DNA of 64,000 nt, from the NCBI GenBank assembly GCA_947396885.1, contig OX377201.1, positions 62,532,983 to 62,596,982 of the forward strand, read 5' to 3'. The stretch comes from Heligmosomoides polygyrus polygyrus (lineage: Eukaryota > Nematoda > Chromadorea > Rhabditida > Heligmosomidae). The position numbers were made by a program, and so were the translations under genes. Every line of letters begins with the position of its first letter. The stretch's first letter is position 1. Positions 43,969 to 54,489 of this stretch are shown here, in pieces. The notes beneath the pieces are model-generated. The model did no database searches. It saw only the letters and a list, made by a program, of their open reading frames with translations, and had not been told where the DNA came from.

Positions 43969-46938
43969 TCACCTGTCGTCCCGTTGATCATCGACTTGCT
44001 CGAGCGGACGCCAGCAGCGTCTCCATTCGTCCCTGTCGCGTGCCAGAGTGGTCCAATAGATCCCCCTCGCTCGAGGGACACGAACAGCGTCATATCGGTC
44101 GTTCAGGGCTTTCACGAAGAAGTCCGACCAACGCGTTGGTGGGCGTCCCGGTGTTCTCTTGACATCCCGCGGAATCCAGTCGGTAACGGCCCTCGTCCAG
44201 TGGGTGTCTGCGAAGCGCATTACGTGGCCGGCCCACCTAATTTTCGACAACTTGGCCCACGCGGCAGCGTCTCTGATCTTCGAACGTCGGCGAAGCCCGG
44301 AACTCCGGAGGCCTTCTCTCACTTGCGTGAGTCGTGTCACTCCGAGCATCGTCCTCTCGATTCCAAGCTGCGCGACGCTGATAGCGTGTTCATCCTGCTT
44401 TCGTACAGCCCAACTCTCTGAGGCGTACGTTAGGGCAGGAAGAACGGTAGAGTCGGAAGGTGGGCACGGAGTCGGACGTTCTTCTTCTTCGCCACGTCTT
44501 CGACGCTCTTGAAAGCTCCCCAAGCCGCTCGTTTCCTTCTGCTCAGCCCGCGCTAGGTCGTTGGCCATATTGACTTCGCGACCCAGATAGACGTAGCTGG
44601 AGCATTCGCAGATGTTCGTTCCGTTGAGCGATAATGGGGCATCAGAAACTTGTCCGTTCCTCATGAACATCGTCTTCGTAAGATTCAGCTGCAGTCCAAC
44701 ATTCCCACATACACGATCGAAGTCGGCCAGCCTTCGCTCCGTTTGGCTGATGCTCGGTGTTATGAGCACGATGTCGTCAGCGAAACGAAGATGGTGCAGC
44801 TGCTGGCCGTCGACCTTCACTCCCATATCTTCCCATTCTAGTTTGCGCATGATGTTTTCGAGGGCGGCGCTGAAGAGCTTCGGGGATATGGTATCCCCTT
44901 GCCAAATCCCTCTCCTTACGTCGATGACGACGTCGTTGTAGAATAGAGAGATCTTGGTCGTGAATCCACTGTACTGTTCTCGAAGGACTCTGATGTACTG
45001 AGTAGGAACGCCCTGAGTGAGCAGGGCTTCGAGGACCGCTTCAGTCTCGACGGAGTCGAATGCCTTCTTAAGGTCGATGAACGTAAGACACAGCGGCGAC
45101 TTATACTCTCGCGACACTTCGATGAGCTTCGTAATCGTGTGTATGTGGTCGATCGTGCTGAATCCTCTCCGAAATCCTGTTTGTTCGCGTGGCTGTCCTT
45201 CGTCCAGCGTTCTGCTAATCCTATTCAGGATAACTCGAGTGAACAGCTTGTAGACTACGGACAACAGGCAGATCGGGCGATAGTTGCCAATGTCGTGCAC
45301 GTCTCCCTTCTTGTACAGCAAGATGGTCCTGCTGGTCTTCCACTGAGATGGAACCTTGCACTCCGACAGGTAACGTGTGAAGAGCCGCGCCAGGGTGTTG
45401 ATGAGCGCTGGCGGGAGATACTTCAGGTGTTCGGGTCTGATCCTGTCGGGACCGGGTGCTGTACGTTTCTTCACGGACGAGATGGCGTGTCGGATCTCGG
45501 AAGGGAGAACAGAGGGGACGACGTATCCATCCTGCTGAAGATAGCATGGGGGCAGGTGGACGTGGCTATCGAAGAGATCGGAGTAGAAATCGTGGATGAC
45601 CTTCTCCATGGTCCTTCTGAAAGAGGTAACGGTTTCGTCGGGATGTCGGAGAGCGGTCATCTTGATCTTGAAGTTGGCGAAGTTTCGGCGGGCATTGCGG
45701 ATGCTCAACCCTGCCTCTGCTGCTTCAGCCAACACTTCCGCCCTTCTCTCCTTGAGATCTTCCTTTATCGCCTCTCTGCATAGCTTCGCAAGCTCGGACG
45801 TCAGCTGGTAGTTGCCTGACTCTCGTGCTGCTCCACGCTGGCGTATAAGCTCGAGAGTTTCCGGAGACAGGCGTCTCTTGGTGGTCTTCAAGCTCTCGGC
45901 TCCCTTAGCACTATCGTGGAGATGGTGCACGAAGCGGTCGTATTCCTCATCGACGTTGTCCATGACGGCATCTTTCCAAAGGCCGACAAGAGAGGCGTAA
46001 AGGTGCCAGTTGATGGTCGTTCTGGGACTCCTCTTCTTGAACTTCACGGCCTTCTCTCCTTGACACGAAAGACGGAACCTCGCGCGAAGGAGGAGGTGGT
46101 CCGATCCCGTGAAGACCTTATGAACAACGGAAACATCGGTCAGGTAATACCTGTGGTTGAAGATGATGTGGTCGATCTCGTTGTGGAACTGGCCACCGGG
46201 GGATTCCCATCGTAGAGAGGGAGGCTTCTGGAACTGTGAGTTTCCATGGATGGTCTTGGTCGACATGATAAACTCAGACAGCCTTTCACCTTGCTCGTTC
46301 CACTCCAAACCGTGGGTTCCGATGTGAAGTTCTTCCGGCGACCTTCGCGGTCCGACCTTGGCGTTGAAGTCGCCGACGATCACCTTGGAGAAGGTGTGAT
46401 CTTCCTTATAGAACTTCTCCAGCTCCAGGTAGAAGGCTTCGACCTCTTCGTCGTCGTTGTCGGATGTTGGGACATATGCGACGAATACAGTGAAAGCTGG
46501 CACGGAGCCACATCGCTTCAGTCGCAGACGTCCGATTCGGGTTGTCAGAGACTCGTACGAATCGATGTTCATGGCCAAGTGCGTGTTGACGAGGACACCA
46601 ACGCCGCCTACTCCCCTGTTGTCGCATGTTCCGAGGAACAGTTCTCCGGAGTCGTAGGCGGCGTGTAGGGGGTGGTGTCTTCTCGTCTCGGTCACTCCGA
46701 TGACGTCGTACTTGATCTTCCTGGCTTGCATCATCAGGTCCTCGACGGATGCTTCAGATGCTAGTGTGCGGGCGTTGTAAGTACAGATCGTCATCCTAGT
46801 CCTCAATTTGCGCAGCCTGGTTAGGCCCTGAGATTTTAGCAGCCTCTCCGTACTCGCCCTTCTCATCGCTGCAGAAATGGGGGCTCTTCCGGGGTCAGGG
46901 GAATGAGGCCCTTTAGTGCTGCTGTGTTTGACTTCCAT
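43969..46938 (-). CDS. RTE ORF2: endonuclease and reverse transcriptase
   Basis: 989 codons. An AP-type endonuclease spans about residues 48-290, with Asn55 (TYNAR), Glu84 (VTET), GDFNAKVG at 189-196, EIDHI at 254-258 and SDH at 279-281. The reverse transcriptase follows, with IGNYRPI near 550, the motif A Asp in FIDLKKAFD (about 622), GIWQGDTISPKLF near 678-690, and FADD at 719-722. It nicks DNA and copies its RNA at the nick. Residues about 797-832 are in the wrong frame: the +1 frame reads SRRKRAAWGAFKSVEDV, as relatives do. Two compensating indels therefore replaced about 35 residues after the catalytic palm, and function is doubtful. The N-terminal 47 residues before MTICTYNAR may not all be translated. 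Confidence 0.9.
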   Translation of the reverse strand: MEVKHSSTKGPHSPDPGRAPISAAMRRASTERLLKSQGLTRLRKLRTRMTICTYNARTLASEASVEDLMMQARKIKYDVIGVTETRRHHPLHAAYDSGELFLGTCDNRGVGGVGVLVNTHLAMNIDSYESLTTRIGRLRLKRCGSVPAFTVFVAYVPTSDNDDEEVEAFYLELEKFYKEDHTFSKVIVGDFNAKVGPRRSPEELHIGTHGLEWNEQGERLSEFIMSTKTIHGNSQFQKPPSLRWESPGGQFHNEIDHIIFNHRYYLTDVSVVHKVFTGSDHLLLRARFRLSCQGEKAVKFKKRSPRTTINWHLYASLVGLWKDAVMDNVDEEYDRFVHHLHDSAKGAESLKTTKRRLSPETLELIRQRGAARESGNYQLTSELAKLCREAIKEDLKERRAEVLAEAAEAGLSIRNARRNFANFKIKMTALRHPDETVTSFRRTMEKVIHDFYSDLFDSHVHLPPCYLQQDGYVVPSVLPSEIRHAISSVKKRTAPGPDRIRPEHLKYLPPALINTLARLFTRYLSECKVPSQWKTSRTILLYKKGDVHDIGNYRPICLLSVVYKLFTRVILNRISRTLDEGQPREQTGFRRGFSTIDHIHTITKLIEVSREYKSPLCLTFIDLKKAFDSVETEAVLEALLTQGVPTQYIRVLREQYSGFTTKISLFYNDVVIDVRRGIWQGDTISPKLFSAALENIMRKLEWEDMGVKVDGQQLHHLRFADDIVLITPSISQTERRLADFDRVCGNVGLQLNLTKTMFMRNGQVSDAPLSLNGTNICECSSYVYLGREVNMANDLARAEQKETSGLGSFQERRRRGEEEERPTPCPPSDSTVLPALTYASESWAVRKQDEHAISVAQLGIERTMLGVTRLTQVREGLRSSGLRRRSKIRDAAAWAKLSKIRWAGHVMRFADTHWTRAVTDWIPRDVKRTPGRPPTRWSDFFVKALNDRYDAVRVPRARGIYWTTLARDRDEWRRCWRPLEQVDDQRDDR

Positions 46939-47216
46939 ACAACACGGGTAGCTAGCCAGGCTCTGTCGTGCGGGCGAAGAACTCCGGGCAGCCAGCCAGA
47001 CTGCCCGAAGGGACGGGGCGAGACTTTTGAGGCGGCCTCGAATCGCCTTACGATGTACTCCCAGTCTACCGAGTGCAAGCTTTTGGCCGGGCCGACACAG
47101 TTACAATCCGCACAGGCGCGAACACCTCCACGCACACTGTGCATGAACATGCCGCTCCCACGCACAAGGAACGCGTCGACCCGACACAGCTGGAGCAAGG
47201 AGTCCATCTCCTGCAC
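46863..47216 (-). CDS. Short frame upstream of RTE ORF2
   Basis: A 117-codon minus-strand frame that overlaps the start of ORF2 by 76 bases in another frame. RTE elements can have a small first frame overlapping ORF2, and the position fits. No domain is visible, so it may be untranslated leader. Confidence 0.3.
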   Translation of the reverse strand: MQEMDSLLQLCRVDAFLVRGSGMFMHSVRGGVRACADCNCVGPAKSLHSVDWEYIVRRFEAASKVSPRPFGQSGWLPGVLRPHDRAWLATRVVWKSNTAALKGLIPLTPEEPPFLQR

Positions 47217-47493
47217 CCCACCTGCGTCTCTGGGTAGTACACGGTCGCATTTGGTTCGCGCTTAATTCCCCTATCCACCACCCGGGACGCGCCACGTGGC
47301 CCTGCGACAAGCGGCCCGAGATCCCTGTTAACAAGAGAGCCCGAAGGCTCTCTATCGAGATCCGTGGGTATTAATGTACTCCAAGGAAACTTAGACCCTA
47401 CCTAAGCAGGAAGAACTTGTGATTAGGTACGCATTAAGGGGAATCGAGAGAACGTGACAGGATTACTACTCGAAATCAAGCGAGGTGCTTACA

Positions 47494-47699
47494 AGGAAAG
47501 GTTCCCAACTCATGGTGAGCTACTTCGACAGGATGTCGGGCCTCGTGAGCGGAGTACAGAACCACTGTCAGTTTTTGCTGAACGCCTTTTTAAAGACTTG
47601 AAAAAGAGGTGTGAGGACGTGTGCGCAACACTCATAAACCTCCACGACACCCCACGAGATGTGGCTCTGTGGCGAATCGGTAGCATTGCCGCCTCGTAG
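47494..47699 (+). CDS. Open frame in left TIR arm
   Basis: Reads ERFPTHGEL, RQDVGPRER, SVFAER, KDLKKRCED and LINLHDT from the very end of the element inward. The right arm encodes the same blocks on the minus strand (about 50040 to 49770). The blocks keep frame in both arms although the DNA has diverged. The function is unknown; it could be the first exon of a transposon protein, or chance. Confidence 0.3.
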
Positions 47700-48019
47700 G
47701 AGTACACCGGCGGTCTTTTCAGTTCGAGTCCGAATGCTGGCAACACTTTTGCACGTATTAGTTTGTTGTTGTTGTTACGCTTTCTCATGATCACAGGAGT
47801 CAATTTTAGACCACAAATGCTTGCAACAAACCAAGGCTGTCTATTTGCGCCTTCATATGTGCTAGTTTTTCAACTAATCATATCTGTACCACCACCATGT
47901 CATACCGTATCACCAATGTACAATTGCACACAAATACGCTTTTAATTAAAGTAGGTAACTGGTATAAAATAATCAGTTGCTTACTTTTATACATTATATG
48001 TGATATAATATATAAAATA

Positions 48020-49241
48020 TTAGGCCATCCGATAAGTAATGTCGTTTTTTCGCCCTTGACTTCAATTGAACAAATTTTCAACAAAACTTTATTTCAGTCA
48101 ACAATGTAATCACCATCATTATCAGCAACCTTTCTCCATCTAACGAGCAAATCTTCAATACCTGAGCAATAAAACTGTTGCGGTTTTTGAGCAAAATATA
48201 TGGACATAGCATTTTGAGTATACTCCAAACTTTCAAATTTCTTGCAACTAAGAAAATGCTGTAGAGACCGGAATTAAGTGATAATCGGAAGGTGCGAGAT
48301 CGGGAGAATACGGTGGATGAGGGAGAACCTCCCACATTGTCGTGATGGAGAATTACGCCCTTTCTGTTGAATCGCTGGATACTTTTCCAGTGAAGCTTGG
48401 TTCACTCGATCTGATTGCTCACGGTAAAGGTCTGCGTCAACCGTCTGTCCAGATTTAAGCACTTCAAAGTGGACAATTCCACGGATATTCCACCAAACAC
48501 AGAGGAGTGCCTTTCTGAGATGAATATTTGCCTTCGCAGTACTTCTTGGTTGTTCATTTTTGGAAAGCCACTGCTTTTTGCGCTTTGGATTATCGTACAA
48601 GAATCATTTTTCGTCTCCTGTGTCAGTCGATCAAAAACGGGTCTGTACGGTGTCGCTGAAGCAGTGCGTTGCAAAGCGTCGATCGGTTAGCACGGTTCTC
48701 GGCGGATAAATCGTGCGGTACCCAAACACCTGCTCTGCATACCTTGCCAATTTAGCGTAGATGAAGATGAATGGTTGATTTAGGCTCGTTGAGAATACTC
48801 GAAAGTTCCTCCATTATTTGACAACGATTCGCCCCCAGTTCTGCCAACCGCATGTCGTTGTCAAATGTTACCAGTCTTGCTGATCGAGAGGAGTTGGAGA
48901 GGTGAAAATTACCGGATTTGAGCTTGGAAAACCATCGCTGGCATTTGCGAACGTCCACTGCATTTGGATATACATCGTAGACATTTTTAGTAGCAACCGT
49001 TGCGTTACTACCCTTCCGAAATTCGAACAGCATGCAATGCCGAATATGCTTCTCTGAGATTTGCCAAGCCATTCCACCTAACTTGCAAGCTAACGATTCA
49101 ACGAATGGTAGATTCTGAAAAAGCAAGTCTCATTTACCTTAGAATCACTTTAGTGCAACTTCGAAATACACACATCTGCCGACAAATAATGAGCTAAAAC
49201 CGTAGTGCACAAAAAACGACATTACGTATTGGATGACCTAA
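48020..49241 (-). mobile_element. Second mariner, decayed
   Basis: 1222 bp with TIRs TTAGGCCATCCGATAAGTAA and an inverse copy with a few changes, and TA on both sides (48018-48019, 49242-49243). It lies inside the 47492-50040 element. Beyond the ends, GTAGGTAACT..TATAAAAT-like sequence occurs on both sides. Confidence 0.85.
48270..49126 (-). pseudogene. Mariner transposase, several frameshifts
   Basis: The N-terminal part reads SEKHIRHCMLFEFRKGSNAT and CQRWFSKLKSGNF, the first helix-turn-helix of the mariner family. Then come QTRF and a broken GDEK region, YDNPKRKKQWLSKNEQP, CVWWNIRGIVHFEVLKSGQT and LEKYPAI. After that the second and third catalytic motifs are reduced by frame changes and a deletion. 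It is related to Mos1/cecropia-type mariners rather than to the mariner at 28 kb. It cannot make a working enzyme. Confidence 0.85.
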
Positions 49242-49769
49242 TATATTGAAAGTAGGTAACTAGGATAAAATATTATACAAAAAGGGAACCACCCGTGACT
49301 TTTCTTTTGATTGCAGATTATAACCCAGACCTACAGACAGTTCTGCGTTCCGGTGTTTCTGCCGTGTCTGTCATACGGCTGGTGGCAGCTGGTAACGTTG
49401 ATGTTTAATCAGGACCCTTCTCTACACCCACAGACTACGCGTTCAACAAGGAAGAAGTGGTCATTCCTTGCCAGGGAGAAGATTGCTTCTCACTGGCTTT
49501 TGGTGGATGCTGCTGGTGTGGAAAGCTCTTGTGTTTTACTTGCTTCATATCTTTGTGTCACAGCTGTTGACTAAAAGGGAAATAATAAATATGAGACTTT
49601 TAATTTAATAGTACATAAGACTTTTATTTCCAGAGGAATGGTATGGTGCAGATATGCATAGTTGAAAAGCTACCACACAAGAAGGGCAAATGGACAGCCT
49701 TGGTTTACTGTAAGCATTGATGGTCTAAAATTGACACCAGCGGTCATAAGAAAGCGTAATAACAACAAA

Positions 49770-50040
49770 CTAATATGCGCAAAAATATTGGCAGCACTCG
49801 AACTCAGATTGAAAAGCCCGCCAGTGTGCTCCTATGAGACGGCACTCCCACCGACTGCGCCACCGAGGCACACCTCGTAAGGTGTAGTAGAGGTTGATGA
49901 GTGCTGTGCGCATGTCTTCACACCTCTTTTTCAGGTCTTTAAGAAAGCGTTCAGCAAAAACTGACTTTGGTTTTGGATTTCGCTCACGAGGCCCGACATC
50001 CTGTCGAGGTAGCTCACCATGAGTTGGGAACCTTTCCTTG
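49770..50040 (-). CDS. Open frame in right TIR arm
   Basis: Mirror of the left-arm frame: ERFPTHGEL, RQDVGPRER, SVFAER, KDLKKRCED and LINLYYT. The frame stays open for 126 codons if an upstream start outside the element is used. Confidence 0.3.
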
Positions 50041-50043
50041 TTA

Positions 50044-50309
50044 GACAGGAGCGGACCGCTGGACGCGGATGCAGAGGAGAGCACAGACTGAGAAAAAGAA
50101 GAAGCATCAGGAGATGGCCAGTCTTGACACATGTGTGATGGATGAACCACACGGCGCTCTTTGTGAGCTAACGGGCCGGCTCACCTATAGGAATGAAAGC
50201 GATTCGCGCAAGTTAGAGAGGGTTCTTGGAGATTGAGTAACGTCGTTGTCTCAACGCTCCAGGACCGGAAATTCTGTCGCTTTTTATTTTCGTTTGAAAA
50301 ATCTGTATG
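50044..50309. other. No gene recognised
   Basis: Unassigned sequence between two elements. Confidence 0.3.
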
Positions 50310-50428
50310 TTAAGTGTGCGCGCGACGCGATGCCATGTGTAGTGGCCGAATTGATCCATCGCGTCGTTCGATCAATTTGGCCACTACGCATGCATCGCGC
50401 CGCGCGTTGCACACTAAACAAGGCCTAA
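50310..50428. mobile_element. Hairpin element, type C/B hybrid
   Basis: The ends TTAAGTGTGCGCGCGACGCG and CACACTAAACAAGGCCTAA pair. The middle GTGGCCGAATTGATC and GATCAATTTGGCCAC pair. The middle matches type B hairpins and the ends match type C. Confidence 0.75.
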
Positions 50429-50899
50429 GTTACATACCGCGCAACACCCTTTGAAATTTTATAAAAACTTCATCTTTGCGGAAAAGGAATGGTTTCGAGC
50501 TTAACCTGAAGTGCGAAAGGCAGCAATTTTTAGCACATTAAAATAGGAGATAGAGCCAAACACTCTTCTAGTTCGTCACGGTTTTCATTTGATGATGGCT
50601 ATTACTATTTAGTGCATTGTGCTGAGGTACGTTGAAACATGACACAATACAATTACGAAGAGAAAAAATGCAACAGCTAAACAAAGAAAAGGAAAAAAGA
50701 GAATCAAAAATACTTCTAAAATGAACAGTCAAACAACACTACTGAAAGCAAGCCAATGGAGAACAAATCATAGTTACTCCAGCAAGTGCTCACTGACAAT
50801 GCCTTTGAACAGGCTAAGACCACTGTGAAGCTGAACCCTTTTGACTAATTCTCACTGTCGCTTCATGACATGTGAGGAAGTGTCGCCTCAGTATTGACT
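50429..50899. other. No gene recognised
   Basis: AT-rich and unassigned. Confidence 0.4.
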
Positions 50900-51036
50900 T
50901 ACGCCTCGTTTATACTTCGTCGCGGCGCGACACGATGGCCACGCAATGGGGCCGAATTGATCGATCGCGTCGCACGATCAATATAGCTAATATACGTGGC
51001 GTCGCGTCGCACCGCGACGAAGTATTAACGGGCCTT
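50900..51036. mobile_element. Hairpin element, type B
   Basis: The ends CCTCGTTTATACTTCGTCGC and inverse, with the GGCC.AATTGATCGATCGCGTCG middle stem. Nearly the same plan as 13729-13858. Confidence 0.8.
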
Positions 51037-51054
51037 TAGGCCTTGGAAAACTCA

Positions 51055-52239
51055 CCAGGGAAGGGTCTCAGGCGTAGGTCTGAATGGGGGAAATGGATAG
51101 TACTGCAAGAATCTCCACCCTTCACATAGTAGAAAAACATGTTTAGTTTTTGCTGAGTCCTTGAACCCTACGGGCCCACGAAATTGGGGGTACAGCATTG
51201 CACCGTCACCCACACTAACCATAACCTACCGTAATCGACCCAAATTTGAAAAACAGATGTCAGATTCGTGATCAGCACCCCAAATAACCCCCCCCCCTGG
51301 GCGAGGTTTGGGCGAAAAAATTTTCGACCTCTCCTCGACTTCTGGAGCCGTTAAAGTACAATAGTGCCTTGATGGTGGTTTAAATCAGCTTACTTCCTAC
51401 ACATCTCCTATACATATATTTCACTCTAAATTGTCAAATAAAGGTTTCTGTGAGCTGTGCTTCACTGACTTTTCTCAGTTTCTGGATTATACATGTTTTG
51501 TGTTCTTCAGCGAATGTTGAACAATGACCTTACAACAGGTACGGGTTACAGCAGTTGTGACTAGAGATGTCGAGGTCATAATCACCGACTTCGCCCAAAC
51601 CTTGCCCAGGGAGGTTGTTTGGGGTGCTGATCACCAACCTGACATCCGTTTTTCAACTTTCGGCCGATTACGGTAGGTTACGGCAGGTACGGGTGGCTAG
51701 GGCCGTCGAAGTCATAATCACCGATTTAACCCAAACTTCTCCCAGGGGGGGGGGGGGGTTATTTGGGATGGTAATCACGAATCTGAAATCCGTTTACCAT
51801 ATTATGCTGGAGTTTGTTAAATTACAGTAGGTAAAGGTGATCAATGGTAGGGTCATGGTCACCGCTTTTGCGCAAACTTCGCGCTGAGCACGAATTTGAT
51901 TCTTATTTGACGATTTGGAGTGAAATAAATATGTAGGAGATGTGTAGGAAGCAAACTGGTAAAGAAAGCGGTAATCATGAAAATATGTGAAAACGTTGCA
52001 TACCACGGGAGTCGAACATCTGACCCAGCACCTTTGAAGCAACCCCGCACCCTGCTGAGCCAACGACCTGCTTGCCGGAGAGCCTTTCGCCGCGTCCCAT
52101 GCAACCGCGAGCGCGCACTCATGTACATGAGCACGAGCTGACGGTGCCCACGCATGTTTTTCTACTAGACGAAGGGTGGGGATTCTTGTAGTACTATCCA
52201 TTTCTCCCGTTCAGACCTACGCCTGAGACCCTTCCCTGG
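51055..52239. mobile_element. TIR element with TCA target duplication
   Basis: TCA at 51052-51054 and 52240-52242. The ends read CCAGGGAAGGGTCTCAGGCG and inverse. Arms of about 90 bp include GGTCTGAA.GGG and GGATAGTACT.CAAGAAT. The inside holds units of the 131-135-bp repeat at 51190-51345 and 51540-51880, G/C tracts at 51289-51297 and 51747-51759, and a tRNA-like block at 52005-52080 (minus: TTGGCTCAGCAGG, TGTTCGACTCCC). No transposase. Confidence 0.8.
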
Positions 52240-52242
52240 TCA

Positions 52243-52980
52243 GCTCAAGCCTGTTCCCCCTCATGACAGCCAAATGAAGATAAGTGTGTTTTTTCTAAAT
52301 ATTTCTGTTGCATCGTTAGCAAGTGTGTAACTCGACACAGAATGTTTGCGGCCAGTGATACGAAAATCGTGATGTTTTAGAGGGGTGTATGGTGCAACCG
52401 AAAACGTCGCCTTCTTAACTCCGAACTTGAAATCGTTATTTTTCTTGAAAGATAAAAATTCTATAAAGTCTCAAACAGTGTGTAGTTTAATCTGGAAAAC
52501 GCTCGTTATGATTTGAAAATGTTAGTTTGATTCCAAAAGCGATAAACTTGTATAGAAGACTGTCAAATTTGATTTAAAAGGTGTCCAGTTTAGTTTGAAA
52601 AGCGTCCAATTTGTTTGAAAGTGATCCGCTAAGCGATGAGTCATAAATTAGTCATAAATTGGAGAGAAATTACATGGCGCGAAAATAACGGAAAATACCT
52701 AGGCGTCTTCTACGTGCCTGGGAACTTCAGCCCTGGGGTTAATCGAGGTCACTGAACACGAATCTGAAGTTCGTTTTGGAGGCAATAATTTGATCGATAT
52801 CGATTGATCGCCATCAATCGATATTGGTCAAATTATCAACTTTTGTAGATGTCGTTCAGGCGGTCCGAAACACCAGCCCTAGGGTTGTCCAGGTCGTACG
52901 ACACAACAATCCGTGAAGGACTATCAAACGGCAAAAATGGGGGAAATTACGGGCCGCAAATGAAAATGAAATGAAGGGGC
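52243..52980. other. No gene recognised, weak periodicity
   Basis: Around 52450-52640 a loose repeat of AGTTTGATTTGAAAAGCGTCC type recurs every 30 or so bases. A hairpin lies at 52786-52835 (TAATTTGATCGATATCGATT and inverse). Confidence 0.4.
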
Positions 52981-53125
52981 GCGAAAATACCCAGACTTCC
53001 AACGTGTCTGGGGTTTTAGAAGACGTGCCGAACACGTCCCTCAACTTGCCTGGGATCCAGAATACGTGCCGAACACATCGCCCGTGCTTGGGGATTCAGA
53101 ATACGTGCCGAACACGTCGTCTGCT
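52981..53125. repeat. 41-bp tandem repeat, second locus
   Basis: ACGTGCCGAACACGTC-type units at 53023, 53064 and 53103, spaced 41 and 39. Same family as 36640-37560. It is followed at 53126-53240 by CCAGTGAAGGGTACCAG-like repeats, like the CAGTAAAGGGGAGACC blocks beside the other array. Confidence 0.7.
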
Positions 53126-53240
53126 AAGGATGGATCATTGAGGGGAACCAGTACCAGAAATGGGTCCAGTGAAGGGTACCAGTCGTGCTGGACTAGCACC
53201 AATAATGGGGTAGTGAGTTCCAGTAAGGGAGGACAAGTAG

Positions 53241-54489
53241 TGGGAGACACTGCTGTAGCGGTCCCGCGTGGGAAAAAAAATCAGTTCAAAATAGCATTAG
53301 AAGCGGTGGAAAACGTCGATTCTGACAAAAAGGTTTTCCGTCGTGCGACCAAAATCGATCAGACTATCTATCGAAAATGTCGATTTTTGCCTGTGGTTGG
53401 CCCTTTGAGGATGAGAAGTGAAGGTGCCTGTAGTCAACTTGGCGGTAGAGTAGGTATCAACAGGGTTGTCGAAGGACCTAGGAGATGAAGGCACTGATCA
53501 GCACAAGCATCGACATAGCTGAACCGTCTGGAGATGATGCCAATGTTGAGCGTATGGGAGGGGGGAGAGAGAGTCTAGGTGATTTTACACAGCTAAACTA
53601 CTCACCTGATCTTAAGTAAGGTAGAGCAAGGTTGGAACATGATAAGGTTCTCAAATAATACCCTTTGCACTGCTACGGAGGGAAGAAAGCCGCATAAGTA
53701 GAGCAGCGATCTTGATGTGATTGTCTTTAGCTTAGTGATACTCGTCGTCGACACTGGGCTGCTAGCGTCGCATTGGAGCGCATTTTTGGCGCCGGTCTCC
53801 GCAGGACGACAGCCTTCCATGGTGCAGTGCACCGCGGGCGGGAAGTATAACAACCCCCTCATCGTCCGTCGGTGGCGATCGGGGAGCGGTAGCTTTTAAA
53901 ACGATTATCGTCGCATGTGTGGCGATGGATGCCGAGGAGCGCGGCAGCGGACGCAGCAGGGCCGGCGGCCCCCACCGCAGAGGCAGACGCGACGACCGTC
54001 TTAGGCCTATGTTATATTTCGGCGACGCGTCGCCGACGCTGCGACCCGTCACCGACGTCGCCGACGCTGACGTCACCACCGACGTCGCCGACGTCGCCAC
54101 ACACGCGTGGTCGACGTCGAGGACGTCGTCAACAGATTCTGTGGCGATGTCGGGGACCTCGTTGGGAGAGCATCGGAGCGCGTTTTCAATGTCATCATTT
54201 GGTAACCAGTCTGCCCATAGAAAGGCTAGGTGATCATATCTGCCTCAAATTTGCATACATTTTGTGCTTTTCTTAATCTTCAAAAGAAATTTTAATTCTT
54301 AATTCTTCTTAATGCTTCAAGACTTGATGATGATTTTTTTTTTGTTCTGTATGTACGGTAGTCTGCTCAGCCATTATTAATCTGCCGAATTTTCTCTTAC
54401 TAACCAAATTTGGCTTTTAGAAGGATGGATAAATGTGATTACAAGCAGGTTTTCAAAGCGATCTTCAAAGGTTTCACTAGCAGCAATGT
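53241..54489. other. No gene; GC-rich repeat scraps
   Basis: Contains GGACGACAGCCTTCC with GCGGGAAGTATAACA at 53801-53850, a type A hairpin start TTAGGCCTATGTTATATTTC at 54001, and a CGACGTCGCCGACG-type short repeat at about 54040-54130. No protein is supported. Confidence 0.45.

Larger units (their letters stand above)
43929..47335 (-). mobile_element. RTE-type non-LTR retrotransposon, nearly full length
   Basis: Minus-strand element with 5' region, a short upstream frame and a long ORF2. Just past the ORF2 stop the sequence reads ACAGGTGATACAGGTGATGC, a short 3' tail repeat typical of RTE. The 5' limit is not certain; a stem AGAGAGCCCGAAGGCTCTCT lies at 47331-47350. Confidence 0.85.
47492..50040. 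mobile_element. TIR element with TTA target duplication
   Basis: TTA at 47489-47491 and 50041-50043. The ends read CAAGGAAAGGTTCCCAACTC and inverse, and the arms are about 370 bp (47492-47860 and 49665-50040). The arms hold a tRNA-like block (47650-47735; 49795-49870 in inverse). The centre is occupied by the mariner at 48020-49241. No full transposase of its own is visible. Confidence 0.8.

Noticed and set aside
45139..45783. A 214-codon plus-strand frame
   Set aside because: It is antisense to the RTE reverse transcriptase and has no domain of its own.
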